NCBI GenBank assembly: GCA_963995525.1
Contig: OZ023217.1
Location: forward strand, 7,874,838 to 7,938,837
Length of the DNA stretch: 64,000 nucleotides
Direction of reading: 5' to 3'
DNA from: Escarpia spicata
Taxonomy: Eukaryota; Annelida; Polychaeta; Sabellida; Siboglinidae
The notes beneath the pieces are model-generated. The model made no database searches. It saw nothing but the letters and a program-made list of their open reading frames with translations, and was not told the DNA's origin. This document shows, piece after piece, positions 44,906 through 59,200 of the stretch. The translations under genes were made by a program, and so were the position numbers. Each line of letters begins with the position of its first letter. Within the stretch, counting starts at the first letter, position 1.

Positions 44906-46111
44906 CAATAACTTGGAGTAGGTTTTTGCCGCCGCGCTCAGAATTTAAGTCACGTTGCGCTTAATTGGGTTAGCTAATGTTTTTTTTATTACTGCAGTGA
45001 AGACTCCGTCGGAACTAATTAATTTTGCTGACATTGTAGCACAGTCATATATTGCGTACAAGTGACACGCGACCGTTTAATTAAATTGTCAGCTCCCCAA
45101 ATTAATACCGCAGTTTAGCGCTGCACCTTTGACATATTATATATATATATATTGAATAATTATATGCCGCATGAACTAAGAGCGAAAGTCGTTTATTACG
45201 AAATTACTGAATCCCTAACTCCAAGCAGCATTCGAATGCAAACCAAGTGCGGTAGTGTAGAATCTGGTCCATAACTTCGAATTTGCTAAGATCATCAAGC
45301 GTGTGAAATATAAATAAAAAACAGTACCTCTGCAATCTGCAGTCGCAGTAGTCGAATTCGAATAACCCGTGTCGTAATAGCCCTAATTATTGAACGTGGC
45401 GTAGCTACAACCTCGTCGTATTATTTGGGCTATTCTGCCATCGTTGTCCCGTCCGATTTTGGCGACATACAATGTTCAATGGTACCATTTTATATAACAG
45501 AAAACAGACCGTACAACATACCTTCTAATCAATGTTTTGTCTTGTAATTCTTCTGTAGGCGAACGACAACAAACCTGGCAGCTACAAATGTAGAGTTGTG
45601 TATACTGACCACATTGTAGACAATCTCACTGATGGCGATGCTTCCTTTATTTGGTTAAGTCGTTATTCAGTGCAACAAGGCAGACGGCGTCATCGCAGCT
45701 AATCTATAAGGGCTCTTCAAATTCGACATTGAACATCCGGGAAACGTTTAGACAGTCATCACTTCAACCGTTCAACGATACTTACTTGTTTTCACGTTAA
45801 CAATTGAAAAATATAAGCGCCTCCAAATACCCATGCAGAAATTGTCCGTGGAAATAAACAGTTGGTTAATCAACGTTCATTATTTTGTTTAACCTCTGAA
45901 AATCGAAATGCAGTGTGAATGTATAAATATGCTCACTCACAGCTAATGATGCTGGGTGAGATGTAGGACAAAAGTATGATGAGTAGGAGGATGTATAGAC
46001 AATATATTTATTATTATTTGACATCATGTTTAATTAGAGACCTGTGAATTTGATTTCAATGATGTATGCATTACTAGAAACGTGCAGTGCGTCAACATGC
46101 GTTCCTAAAAA
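44906..46111. other. Intergenic stretch, mostly unassigned
   Basis: 45225-45505 and 45655-45735 weakly resemble 35385-35600 and 31525-31625 in the hydrolase introns, so they are probably old dispersed repeats. No open frame, RNA gene or terminus is supported. Confidence 0.4.
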
Positions 46112-47644
46112 TAGGTCCTCATCATCATCATCATCATCATCATTGTGCAGCCGTAGTATCCCGTGGTTGGGCGAAGGCCTCAGCATGTCGTTTCTAAATC
46201 TGCCTGTCTTGCCAGATGGTGCCTTTCCAATACTCGTCTAGTTCGTCCCTCCACCGTCTCGCTGGTCTTCCTCTAGATCGTTTCCCTTCGTAAGGTCTCC
46301 AGGTTGTGATACGCGATGTCCATCGGTTATCTCGTAGCCTGCAAATGTGCCCTGCCCAGTCCACTTATGTCTTCTGATTTGTTCTATCACGTCTATGACC
46401 TTTGTCTTCTGTCTTACCCAGATGTTTGTTTTTCTCTCCCAATATGTGATGTTTAACATACTTCTTTCCATCTTTGTTTGGCCGACTGCTAGCTTGTTCT
46501 TTGCCTGTATGGTGAGTGCCCATGTTTCCGCGCCGTATGTCATCGCTGGAAGTACGCATGAGTTGAAGACTTGTCTCTTCAAGCAGGTTCCAAAGTTGCC
46601 CTTGAAGATGTCCCGGTGTTTGGCGAAAGCTGTCCAGCCGGCGGTGATCCTTCTTTGAATCTCCTTGTCTTGGTTTTTGTCTCTGATACTGTTTCGCTGT
46701 CCCATATAGACGTAGCTTTCAACGTTCTATATCTGCGTCGTGTTGATATATATTGGTGTGTCATTTCTTAGGATCACTTTTGTCTTCGAGATGTTCATCC
46801 TTAGACCGTTTTTTTTACTTTCATCAGCTAGCTCCTGCATCATGCTTTGTAGATCTTGCGGTGTAATAGCGCATATGACTATGTCGTCGGCGAAGCGAAG
46901 ATGGCTGAGATATTCTCCGTCTATCCTCAAGCCTCTGGTTTCCCAGGTCAGTCTTCGGAATATGCTTTCGAGTGTTGCCGTGAACAGCTTGGGCGATATG
47001 GTGTTACCCTGTCGTACTCTTCTCTTGATGTTGATCTTGTTGCTCTTTTTGTGTAGGTGGACTGTCGCCGAGCTGTTGGTGTAGATGTACACATCTTTTA
47101 TCACCTGTTCTTGAAGGGAGGTCAGTATTGCTTAAGTTTGCACCGAGTCGAAAGTCTTCTCGTAGTCGACGAAAGCGATGCAGAGCGGGATATTATATTC
47201 TCGTCACTTCTCTTTCAGTTGGTTTACGACGTGTATGTGGTCTGTCGTTGAATACCTGCTACTGAATCCTACTTGCTCTCGTTGTTGGTTTTCGTCTAGT
47301 GTCTTCTCTAGCCTATTCGTTAGTATCTTTGTGAGTAATTTGTAGATGTTTGATAACAGACATATCGGTCTGTAGTTTTTTTACGTCTTTCTTATTTCCC
47401 TTCTTGAAGATAATCACCATCTTTGTGTTCTTCCAAGCGGTACGTATTCGTCTTTCTGATAAGCATTTAGTACACAGCTTAGCAGGTGTCTTCGAGATGA
47501 TATCTTCTCCTGCTTTTAATGTTTAAATGTTTACATGGTCGTTGCCTGGTGTCTTGCCATTCTTCATATCTCTCTTAGCGCTGCTTCCAACTGCCACGGT
47601 GTTATCTCCTACTTCTTTCGGGTCGGTGTGAATTATGGTACTCC

Positions 47645-47707
<63 letters not shown>

Positions 47708-48970
47708 CTCTATTCGTTCCATGCTCATATCTTGGTCTTGTATTTCTCTATCCTGCTTGTCTAGAAGTGTAATCAGTCTATCTCGATCTAGTGCCTGTTT
47801 TCTTTTTGCTTTGTTCAGGCTCTTTGATGACATAATCGTTTCTCGTATGACCTCTTGTTCGTACTTTCTGGTGTCCTCCTTCGCTTTCTTTTTGATGATC
47901 TTGCCTATTTCTGCGTACTCTACCTGTTTTTTTATGGTCGCCGGTATCCACCATTTCTCGTCGTTTCGGCATTAGTGCTCGTGTCGGTGATGATATTCTC
48001 GTCACTACATGCCTGTTGATTGCTTTGGCTACACTTGTTGCACTTAGTCTCAGTGATGTTTTCGCTCATGTTGTCGATGTTGTCTAGTTCCTGTAGTGTC
48101 TCGAATCGATTTCGCAGTTCGAGTTGAAATTCGATCTTTTTTCTTCCGATTTGTGTGGAATCTACACTCGGTGGTCTCTTGTTTATAAATTTCTTCCTTT
48201 CAGCCTTGACGTCCAGTTTGATGTTGCTCATTACCATTCTGTGGTCACTTCCGATGTTGACTTGGTTGATGACAGTTACGTCAGTGACCATGTCTGCCCT
48301 GTTTGTCAGGATGTAGTCAATTTCGTTCTTCGTTTCTCCATTTGGGCTTTTCCATGTCCATCTCCTCCCTGCTTTCTTCTGGAACGCGGTATTCATGATT
48401 TTGTACTTTCTTGATGTTGCCCATTCTACCAAGGTATCGCATCTTTCGTTTCTCACACCTAGGCCAAATTTGCCTGTTGCCGTTTCCGAAATGTTTGTTC
48501 GTTTCTCTACTTGCGCATGAAAGTCTTCCATCACTATCGTATAGTGACCACGGGTGGCTTTTCTAAGGTCTCATCCACGTCGTTGTAGAAGTTGTTTGTC
48601 TTCTTCTGAGTATGATGTTGTTGGTGCATATACTTGTACTATCTTCTGTTTGTAGCGCTTTGTCATGCATAGAACACGTTTTGCTATACTCTGGGGCTGA
48701 TGCTGTTAACCCTCACTATATTGTCTTTCCATATTTTGTTTATGAGAAAGCCTACTCCTGCTTGGCCGTTGTTCACTGTGGAATGGTATAGTAGATGGCC
48801 GCTTTGTAAGGTAGTGAAGCATTCCTCTCTTCTTCGGACTTCTCCGATCCCAATCACATCCCATACCAACTTGATTTCCCTAAGTTCTTCCTCCAGTTCT
48901 TGTATCTGTTGATCTCTTAGTAGTGTTCTTACATTATATGTTGCCATCTTTATTCGCAGGTAACGAAGAT
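46112..48970 (-). mobile_element. RTE-like LINE, nearly full length but frameshifted
   Basis: In minus-strand order: endonuclease start (48947-48684, MATYNVRTLLRDQQ ... IGIGEVRRR), the endonuclease C-terminal part (48534-47932, RRWTWKSPNGETKNEIDYIL and GSDHRMV), the reverse-transcriptase core (47104-46727, RRVRQGNTISPKLF and FADDIV with both Asp kept) and the C-terminus (46705-46238, MTYGAETWAL). The last frame ends in an RGRP..RWRDELDEYW-like stretch. The 3' tail is an (ATG)n run at 46119-46143. Frames are broken in several places, including a (GA)n expansion at 47643-47704. A single endonuclease-polymerase frame with this tail suits the RTE group. Confidence 0.88.
47643..47704. repeat. CT/GA microsatellite inside the LINE
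   Basis: Pure ctctct with one ctttct interruption, in the region between endonuclease and polymerase. It adds an Arg/Glu repeat to the minus-strand frame and is probably a post-insertion expansion. Confidence 0.9.
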
Positions 48971-48984
48971 GAACACTTTTGAGT

Positions 48985-51900
48985 TTCCAGTCATGTCTGC
49001 GGTACGTTGTTCATGTCTCTGAACCATACATTACAATGCTGACAACACAAACATGATACACTTTCAGCTTGGTGTGCAATGTTAGGCTCTTGTTGGCTTA
49101 GACACAATTCGTGAGTCTTCCAAGGGATGTTGCTCCTTTGCCAGGTCTTGTGTTCAATTCTTTGTCAAGTGTGAAATTTGTAAGACATTATAGAGCCTAA
49201 GTATAAGAAATTGTCCTCAGTTTCGATGGGTTCACTATTAGTAGTGATTTTGGCTTCTTGATTGCCATGGCTCATGGTGACAGTAATTTTGACGTAGATT
49301 TTCTGTGCAAGTATTTACGAAGCTGCTCGAGATTAGTTGTAACTGTTCCTCGGAATGGGGGCAGAAGGCAGCATCATCAGCATAGAGGGCCTCACACACG
49401 TGAAGTGCTGTTGTTTTTGTCTTGGCCTTCAAGCGTGACGTTGAGTACATGTTTGTGTCAAGCCTGGTCCTCAGAATCACTCCAGGATGAGCAATGTTGG
49501 CAATTTGCTTAGCTTATTTGAGTAGAATGGAGACAAAAGCGTCGGGGCCAGAACACATCCTTGCTTCACACCATTTTAATGGCTCACATATAGATCCACC
49601 AGCCTGAACTGTGCCTTGCCTGTTGTTGTGGAAGGCTTGGATAAGACCTGAGTAGTATTGGTGGAAAACTAACTTTCTTCAGGACCGTGAAGAGAGATTC
49701 TCTGTTTACATAATCAAAAGCTTTTGTGAGATCCGCAAAGGCTATATGGAGTGGCATATGTTGCTCCCTTGCTTTCTCTTGTAGTTGTCGTACACAGAAG
49801 TTCATATCTACAGTTCATCTGCCATAGCGGAAACCGCACTGTGAATTGGGGTACACCCGTTCTGTCAAAGTTTGTAGACGTGTGAGGATGATACGTACAT
49901 ATATTTTCCCTACTAAACTGAGCAGAGATATTACTCTGTAGTCATTGCAGTCGCATCTGTCACCCTTGTTTTGCAACGTGTGATTATATATGAATCCCTA
50001 ATTTCTTGTGGAATTGAGCGTTCCCGCCAGCACTTCAGGAGAAGGCTGTAGAGTGGTGGTAACAATGCTTCACTGCCAGTCTGCAGGTATTGCATCTCGA
50101 CCAGAGGCTTTATTATTTGACAGTCTGGCAACAACAGCCTCCATCTCTGTGAACTGTTGTTCATCATCGAGTTCTTCCATACTATCGATACATGGAAGGG
50201 ACTTTGTCAATTGTAGACACAGAATACGGTCTTTCCGTGCCATAAAGATCGGAGAAGTGCCCAGTCTAGCGATTCATTTGGTCATCTCTTTTTGTTAGTA
50301 TGACAACATCTTTCGGCTTGAGAGTTGCAGTTTTCCTTATTGTGGGACCTATAGCTGTTTTTTTTTATGCCAGCATACATATTTAAGTTCCCAGTTCGTG
50401 TTTGCCACTATCTCGATAGCTTCACTTAGGCCAATGCAGTACTGGTTGTGCGCTTACCTGGCTTTTCTTTGAGGAAGACTTAGGGAAGCCCCATAGCAAG
50501 CACTGGTGGTCTCATTTGGACTACTTTTGAATCCCAGGAGTGCTTTGCGTTTTGCCTCTATTATCGGTTTCACAGTGCTAAGACTAGCTGTGAACCAGTC
50601 TGGGTTATGAAAATAGCTTATGCCAAAGGTGTCCAATGCTGATTTGTGAATTGTTTGTTTGAGAAGCCGCCAATAATAATTTGCATTTCCGTTTTCATCT
50701 AGTTGATCAATTTGGTTTCTGAGGATTACGTTGTAATCCATTGTCAGTTGCTGGATACAAGTTTTGGTTATACCAACACTTGGTTGACCAGGATTCTTTC
50801 CACTGGGGTAGGACTTCGGCGACAGTTTCATATTTGAGATGACAAGACCACGATCCGTGTCGCAGTCTGCATTGTGGTATGATCTAGTTTTGGTGATATC
50901 GTTCAGGTTGCATCGTCGAACCAGAACAAGGTCTAGTTGATGCCATGTCTTGGATCTGGGGTGCATCCAGGATACTTTGTGATGAGCTTCACATTGTGTG
51001 TAGGTGTTAACGACACATAGTTGGAATTTAGCACTAAGCTCTAGAAGACGTTATCCATTGTAATTTATTTTCCCAATGCCAAAAGACCTATGGGCGTCAG
51101 GTCAGGAATCTTTGTCATTCCCCAAGCGAGCATTGAAATCCCCAAGTACGATTAGCTTGTCCGAAGTAGGCACAGACTCAACTACTTGTGCGAGTGCCGC
51201 ATAGAAGATACCTTTGACGTCTGACTGTGCTATCAAAGTGGGTGCAAAGGCTGAGATAACTGTGGCACGACCTTTCCCCAGAGAGAGGCGTGCTGTTATA
51301 ATACGATCAGAGATTGGTGGGGCCCCTTTAAGTTGCTGCCCAAGGTATTCTTAACAGCAAGTCCAACTCCACGTTGACGGTTGGAGCCAGCTGGTTTGCC
51401 TGACCAGTATATTGTGTATTCAGACTCTCTTATGGAGTCGGTCTCAAGCAGATGTGTTTTTTGTAGTGCTGCAATATCAACTGACCTCTTGGCCAATTCT
51501 CGGTCGACTATAGCACTCTTTCTTAGATCGTTAATGAAATCGAAACCCGGGGACATTCCAGGGATCATTATCCGTACATTCCACGTGCCGAAGCGCATTT
51601 TTTTATAATTGTTTTGCATGTGTGAGGGTTGCAGTCTGACATTGAGTCTGCACACCCAGGCAGGCTTTCAGACTGTGACGGGTCAGATCCCTATTGACTG
51701 TGGGCAGCCCAGTTTGGAGAGGGCGGATACTAACCATGAGACAAAATTCTCTCCCACTGTCAGAGGTGATCCCTAGCGCCTTGCTCTGCGCCAATCGAGC
51801 GTTAGGCTTATAACCGGTTACTACCATTTCCCGTGTTGTTTCTTGTCCTGGAGTCGAACACGAACAGGCAAAGTGTCCCCTCTGTTGAAAGAATGATGTA

Positions 51901-52440
51901 GCTAATGCAAAGGCAGTTAAAAGTGTTCCTGGTTTGCCCTTGTGACTCGATGTTAGGAGATTTACAGCCAAGACACTTCTCTGGACCGAATCTGCTGTAC
52001 TCTGGGGGGAAAAGCATGGCTGATACGTCCAGCAGCAGATAGGTTGCAGGGGGTGCCGGGGTGTGCACAGGGAGTACACAAACCGCCTGTGGATCCCAAA
52101 CCAGATTTTCTGTCAGGGTTTACTCCCTTAGCCTTTGTCTCAAGAGTCTAACCATAAGGCAGCGATTGCTAGTTGCCCATAGCTGGGACATGGGTTGGTA
52201 ACTGTAGCAGAGCGTGTCCACATTCTAGTGGGTCATGCACACAGCACTTCTGGGGCCACATGCTGCTCCGAGATCCCCATCTAATTAGCTAGCCCGGTGC
52301 CTCACGGTGACCAGGATCCGTCAGTTAGCTCTGGGAGGTTATACTGAGAGTCTTGTTTTAGGAGAGGCTACTAGTACAGTAGACAAGACTTTTACGCACT
52401 CGGCTTGTCTTTTCGCCGAGGCTAGCCAGCAGTGGAAGCT
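48985..52440 (-). mobile_element. Second LINE (endonuclease plus reverse transcriptase), degenerate
   Basis: In minus-strand order: a 5' region at 52440-52080; a Cys-containing N-terminal part near 52079-51603; endonuclease start at 51655-51296 (MRFGTWNVRIM, ELAKRSVDIAALQKT, RQRGVGLAV); a mid region at 50966-50454 (KTWHQLDLVLVRR, YHNADCDTDRGLV); and polymerase at 50167-49238 with FADLTKAFDYVNRE and ALYADDAAFC. A worn C-terminus (LTLHTKLKVYHVCVVS, YGSET) reaches 49000. Several stops and frameshifts are present. It is a separate family from the RTE-like LINE whose 5' end it abuts. Confidence 0.87.
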
Positions 52441-52655
52441 GAAAGCATGCAAAAGGTGACAAGCACGACTACCCGCTACCACACAAGCAGCTACTTTAAC
52501 AGTAATAAAATTCAAGCACATATTTGCACTTTTGGCCTGAAGGCAAACGGTCAACAATAGCGAGTTCATATTTGCGGAAGACGACAACGTCATGTATATA
52601 TAGGTATAAAACAAATATCCAACAATATTTGCACAATATTACTACTTGTCACCCT

Positions 52656-52850
<195 letters not shown>

Positions 52851-53213
52851 CCTCCCTCCCTCCTTCCCTCCCTTCTTTCATCTTTCTCTCACGTAAGCAT
52901 GCACGCACGTACGAATGCACGTGCGCGGGCATACGCGCAAGGGCACACGCGCGAGCGCCCACACACACGCATGTGTGTATATACACACACGCACGCGCGC
53001 GCGCAAATACACACACCACACATGCTGCCATGCGCTGCACGTGTAACATGCACGCCTGCATACATACATACACGCACACAAGCACACATGTTAACTCGAT
53101 TATTTAACTTTAGATTCGCTAGCATTCTGAAATTGCCTGGAGACGATGTCGCCATCTGTCGGATTTCATAGAAACAGCTAATTTAGTTCTCGTCGATCCG
53201 ATTAGCGTTTCAA

Positions 53214-56200
53214 ATGGCAGATCCAGGTAAGAATTAGTTTGTTTACTTTAATGCATACACTGACATGCACATTTGTTGCACCACGTCTGTTTCTAAAGTA
53301 TTTACATAATTCACCTCACACAACTGGCAGTTTGCAGTATAACTACTCGGATTTTGACACTTGAGCGGAGACAATTGTGGATATGTTGAGCGATAATTGG
53401 TGTAAGTGGGGTATAAGGTTGCCGGTTTTCGTGCTTTGTGTGAATATTGAACTCTGGATTAGTCAGCAGAGTCCTAGTAGGATATTGCGATGAAGGTTTA
53501 TTTAATAGAATTAGTAAGACGACTACAAGCTGCATATAATTACCACCAGCCCTCGTGTTCGTTAGTCATGTTGTGCCACTTGTGGGCTTGTGCCAGTTGT
53601 GGGTGTGCTGTGGCACCTGTGCGTGTGCCTGTCCCGTGGACATGGTTGTACCGTGGGATTTTTTACTGGGCACCATAGCCCATACTCAGTGCTGGTACAA
53701 GCACTTTAATAAAGTAAGTAAGTAAAAGTAACTCCAAAGACTACTTAAGTAAAAAAAGTACTTGTATAGAAAAGTACTTAACTAAGTCTTAAGTAAAACA
53801 GTACAAAATATCCGGCTGTCAGATTATTCCAAGATTCGAAATGGGCACATAAGAGGTCTTTTTTAGGTAAATACTGATACTACTTAATAATAAACATTAT
53901 TTATTCACAGTAATCAACAGATCAGGAAATAAATGCAATGTTATGCAACAGGAGAGAAGAATGCAAAGTTGGCATATCATATGTTGTGCATTACTTATGT
54001 GCATCACCTATTCAGTGAGCCAAACAGAGTAGTTTCAACAAACAACAAAGCTTTGCCACTGTCACCTCACACTGTCTGATTGACTCAAGACAAATATATC
54101 AGGATGTTTTTCACACCTTTGGGATGAATATGGTCAGTAGTGTGCAAGTAGCCTAAGTAAATTTTTTATTATAAGACAAAGCAGCTGGTCAAACAAAACC
54201 TGGCAATAAATCAGTGAATTAATGGGAAGCCAATGAGGCCTGTGTCCTTAGCTTTGTGTGAAAAGGGGTTTTGGCTGGAGACTGTGCTTCAAAGGACCAC
54301 AGAATTCCTTTGGCCAAATAGCAATCACACTGTCCCAATATCACCTGTATGTAAACAACAGGGCTAGCACAAAAAAGCAATGATTCCTCCAAATTGTAGT
54401 CAGTCAAGGATTACCAATGCAAACAAAAGCCCGATGAAGCTGCTTCACTGCTGGAGTTATAGTAAAGTAACAAAGTAACTAAAATTTGGAATTAGAAAAA
54501 AGTACATATAGCTTTACTGCACTACAAATAAAAGTAATCAAAACAAATATTTATGTTGTTACAAGTACTATTGCATTCCAAATAAGCATATATGTACAGC
54601 TATTTATTTGGACAAAAAATGCCAGCCTATACGGTCTTATTCGGGTCTGTATGCTTATTTAATGTTGGTTCCACCCTATATGTTTTTTGTTTGGTTCTGT
54701 GGTTATTTACTGTTATTAGTTCCACCCTATACGTTTTTTATTAGGCACTACATGTATTTATTTGTATCCCGATACAATGTTCTGGGAAATATGTAAATAA
54801 TTCTTGCCGGCGAATTGACGAAGCCGAACATGCAGTGTTCTTCATTCTTACAGTGACGTTGTTTATGCCGGTCACCACGCCAATCATGGCAGATAGCGAT
54901 CTTTTCATACAAAAATTGAACAAATACACATATGCACAAAGGCTCACTTAGGGAACCTGTGTGCTAAGTATAAAGGTTTGTTATGTTTTATTGGGATCAT
55001 GTTGTGGTCAGGACGTTAGTATTATGGCTAGTAAATTGCGAATCTTGCCGTACAGGCATGCTTTATCGCCCAGATAAAGCATGATTAACGACGTTTTGCA
55101 GGCATATTTGCGACGCGACCAATTCACATGCCGCAACGTCACCAGACAACCCTTACTGCAGTAGTGACCTTGATGCTACGCGGCAGAGCTACATTGTAAA
55201 GAATCCATAGTGGATTACTCCATTTATGTATTTAGGGGTGGCAGACTTGGCGGAATTAACTACATTATCTTAAAGAATTATAAATATATTTCATTCGCTG
55301 CAATGTAGACCTGTGCTAATGGCAACAGATAAAGACGGAGATGAAAGGATAGGTCAATTAAAATGAATGATATGCCAACCGAGGACTGTACCAGTAACTA
55401 CCCATTGGCCAATAGGCCATACACTAAAATGAACCATCATAATTTAATCACTGTAATTCTGCTCTGAAAAAAATCAGATGTGCAGATCATGGGTTCACAA
55501 AGTGCTACACAAACACACAAGATAAAAAATAAAGGCAATATTTTTCATTTTTCAAGAAGAATAAGTATCTTGCTTGAAGTGTTGACATTCCAGGCGAAAA
55601 GAAGCAGTGCAGTGCATCAGTATAGCCAAGCAACTAAGTAGTCATCTTAGACTTAGTCTTATCAGTGCATACTATACATTTATGTCAAGATTATAATAAT
55701 CAGACACCACATTAATTTGCTATTTAAAACAATATTAAATCAAGTGGCCCTCCATAATTATTTGTAATGTATGTATACTATATGTAAGTTACCAAGGTAC
55801 ATAACTGAATTTAGATTAATACCACATCTCGGTAATTAAGGAACTGTACTGTCTATTGTTTAGTTAGTACCATTTTTTTATGTAGACATGTACTGCTTGA
55901 ATATGTTGTTGCATTGTTTTCAACATATATCAGTTAGTGTTAAACTACTAATCATTGAGACAAATGAAATGAAACGTTATGTTTGTCTGGAGTTTTGTTT
56001 CGAAGTTTGATTTAATATACAGTATTATTGTTTGTTTGATGTAGACAACTCCTGTTTGCATATAATTATGTGGTTGCCTTGTCAAAAAGACACCAATTAA
56101 AATTACGAATACACACAACTTAATTCCACCTTATTATTGGCTTATACTATTATTCTGCCCTGTACTCTTATTATAATTTCATGAAATTTCTGCCCTATAC

Positions 56201-59200
56201 TATTATTCCGCTCTATACTCTTATTATAATTTCATGAAATTTCCGCCCTATACTATTATTCCACCCTATACTTTTATTATAATTTCATGAAATTTCCGTT
56301 GTATACTATTATTCCGCCCTACACTTTTATTATAATTTCATGAAATTTCCACCCTATACTATGATATTCCGACCTATACTCGTATTAAAATTCCGAGGCG
56401 TGTCCACCCTATACTATTATTCCGACCCATACACTTATTTGGAATGCAATAGTACATTAAACAAATCTACTTAAGTACTGTAAATTACTATTCACCTTGT
56501 TCCAGTTGAATGTACTGTTTTAATGTTACGTTGTAATGTTATGGAATAAGGAACCTGACTGATATAATGGTGGTTGTCCAGGTGGTCCTCGACATAAGCC
56601 TCTTGGCGTTTCCAGAGGATCTCCTTGGTTGCTGTATTGTATTTTTGAAATCCATTGTAAATATATTCAGAAATGTGTATTGTGACCGAAATAAAGTTCT
56701 ATTCTATTCTAAATTAATGTCTGTAATAAAGTAAATGTACTTCGTTTGCAGTTTCTTCCGAAGGGATATTTATTCCATTTTTTTCCATGTTTCTTCCGTC
56801 CCGGAAGAAGTAGTTTCTTCCAGTTCCTTCCGGAAGAAAATTTATGTAACTAAAATTATCCTTATAAATTATTTTAAGCTAGTGATAGTGATATGAAATA
56901 TGCTTTTTAATATTGTAACTCCATCGGACAAAATAAATAAGACTTCTTCTTATTTCAGGCATACGTGGGCTATTTATGTACTAAGATTTTCACTTGTGTT
57001 GCAGTACATTTCAGTGCAGGTAGAACACAGTTCTTTATAATAAGTGGGTTTAATGAGTCACTTGTGGCTTCTTACTTCAGGCAGTCAGGTTTGTCTTGCT
57101 GTTCCCACATAATAGAAGACTAAATGGCTTCACTTCTTGTGTAACATCCACCAGGCCTGACAGCCACCTAGTTCAGTAAGCTACATCTTGCGCACTGGGT
57201 CAGTAGTGCACATGTTTCAAATACAAAGTCAAAGCAGAGTTGCTGTGATAAGCAGATGATGGCTGAGATATTCTAAAAATATCTTTCAGCTTTTGTTTTG
57301 TTCAAATTATGACATGTGATTAACACAAATACACAACACAAAACTAAGACACAGGGGATATTTATTGATGGGCTTCAATGGATATTGAATGGATTAAATG
57401 TGTCATTGTAGCATGCACCACATGGCTTATGGTGGGTGATAATTATGGATTTTGCATTTAGGTGTCTAAGAACACATGTAATGAACAAAAACATCAACAT
57501 GAACACAAATGTATACACTTTTTATGTTATCCTAATATTATAATCATTAAATGTATTATATTTATATATTCGATAATAAAGTCAATGCAAAAATACATAT
57601 TAGAATAGTTTCCATTGTCTAACCCTATCTTGCACTTTCTTCCAGATTTTTCTGGAAGAAACCCCTATCTTCCAGTTTCTTCCAGACGTCCCGTAAGAAA
57701 TAGGTTTCTTGTGGAAGAAACCAAACCCTGTTTGTTACATACTGTCACTGCCCATACTGATAATACTTAGTATAGACCTACCATTTTGCTTCCCCTGTCA
57801 GGCCTCATGGCCCTGCCTCTTGCTGGTTTATCATACATTCACATTATCTAAATTATACACTCTGTACATATATATATTAATTATTATATAAATAATACAA
57901 TAGTAGTCAATACATCTAAATTTACCAAGTCACGCAGTTGGCATACTTACTACGGCATAGGCAATAGATAGAATGGACCAATGTTTTTACTGTCTCCTGA
58001 AACACGCAAACAATGTGGGATGAGTGAAATTTCCTAATCCCTGGAAATAGCAGCAGATTAATTTGAACCTTGGTCCTGTCGATTGACAATCTGACGTTGT
58101 CTAAAACAGTTAGAGAGCGCGATCTACTGCAGCACATCTGCCTGGCATGCCAACACTTACCGGTAGTTCAAAATCCGGACCGGGCAGGCATGAACAAGGA
58201 CAAGAACAAGAAGTTGATTTGATACATTTGGTGTAAAAACCTGGCTCCCATCGTTGCGGACTGTGTATCCCTCGTGACTCGGAGATCACGTTAATGTCGG
58301 TCCTGTCTCAACTTGGTATGTAAAAGAACCACTGAGGACGACAAGCACCCTGGCAGTGACCACCCTCAGTGCCAGTGTAGAAAGGTTGGTTTGGCTTTCT
58401 GAAAAAGTCTGACTAGCTCAATGAGATTTCATAAGACCATAACATTGTAACCACAATATATATATACAAACTAGTCAGTTAATAGAACGCTGCCGAGTGC
58501 TTGAAACATCTACAAACTAGTTGTTGCTATGGGATTCATTGGTTAACTGTTGGTTGCCAAAAAATGTATCTTTTGATATAAATTGTATTCTTTTTCAGAG
58601 AGCGAGGAGAATGTGTTCAGATTCAGAGACGACCAGCCTGGGTCTGACCCTATGCATGTGTACACTGATGCACTGCAGAACAACAAGGCAGCAATTATAA
58701 TTGACAATGGTACATATGCATTCATGGACACTGAAAACAGAGATATTAAATACACTGGTCAGGATCAAAAATCAACTTTTAGATAATGTCTATGTAGCTC
58801 AGTATCCTGTTCTTAGGATTGCACAAAACTGCTTTCCACTATGCATGGTTCATTCCAATACTATTTCATCTTCTTTGGGAAGCATTCAATAAATGGTTTC
58901 TCCCAATGTTGCCATCATCCAGTGTAATCCTATATAATTTCATCTTTGAATCGACAGGGTGTTGGGGAAATTCATAATTTGGCAATATATCTTTACATGT
59001 AAATCACTCATAAATATGCCTACATATGTAATCTATTTTATTCTGTATTTAATGAGTATGCAGACATGGTCTTCAGAATTGGTATTTTGAGCCTTCTTTG
59101 TGTGGTTTTTTAAATTATTAGGTCACTGATTTTTTAAAATGTTCCTTTGTAATAAGTTATACTTATAGTGTGTTGAAGCTAAATCGTATGGTGTAATTAA

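Larger units (their letters stand above)
53688..56512. mobile_element. hAT-like non-autonomous element in ACTR5 intron 1, interrupted by another element
   Basis: The left end cagtgctggtacaagcac is followed by repeated aagtaagtaaaagtaact and aagtacttaagta motifs. The right end ttaagtactgtaaattac ... cttgttccag is an imperfect inverse. Many (T)ACTT/AAGTA subterminal repeats are typical of hAT MITEs. Bases 54235-54420 resemble 1800-2050. No transposase; exact ends uncertain. Confidence 0.5.

Noticed and set aside
45225..45735. Relic duplicate of the nucleoside hydrolase gene
   Set aside because: Similarity is limited to noncoding pieces in the wrong relative order; no hydrolase coding motif is present.
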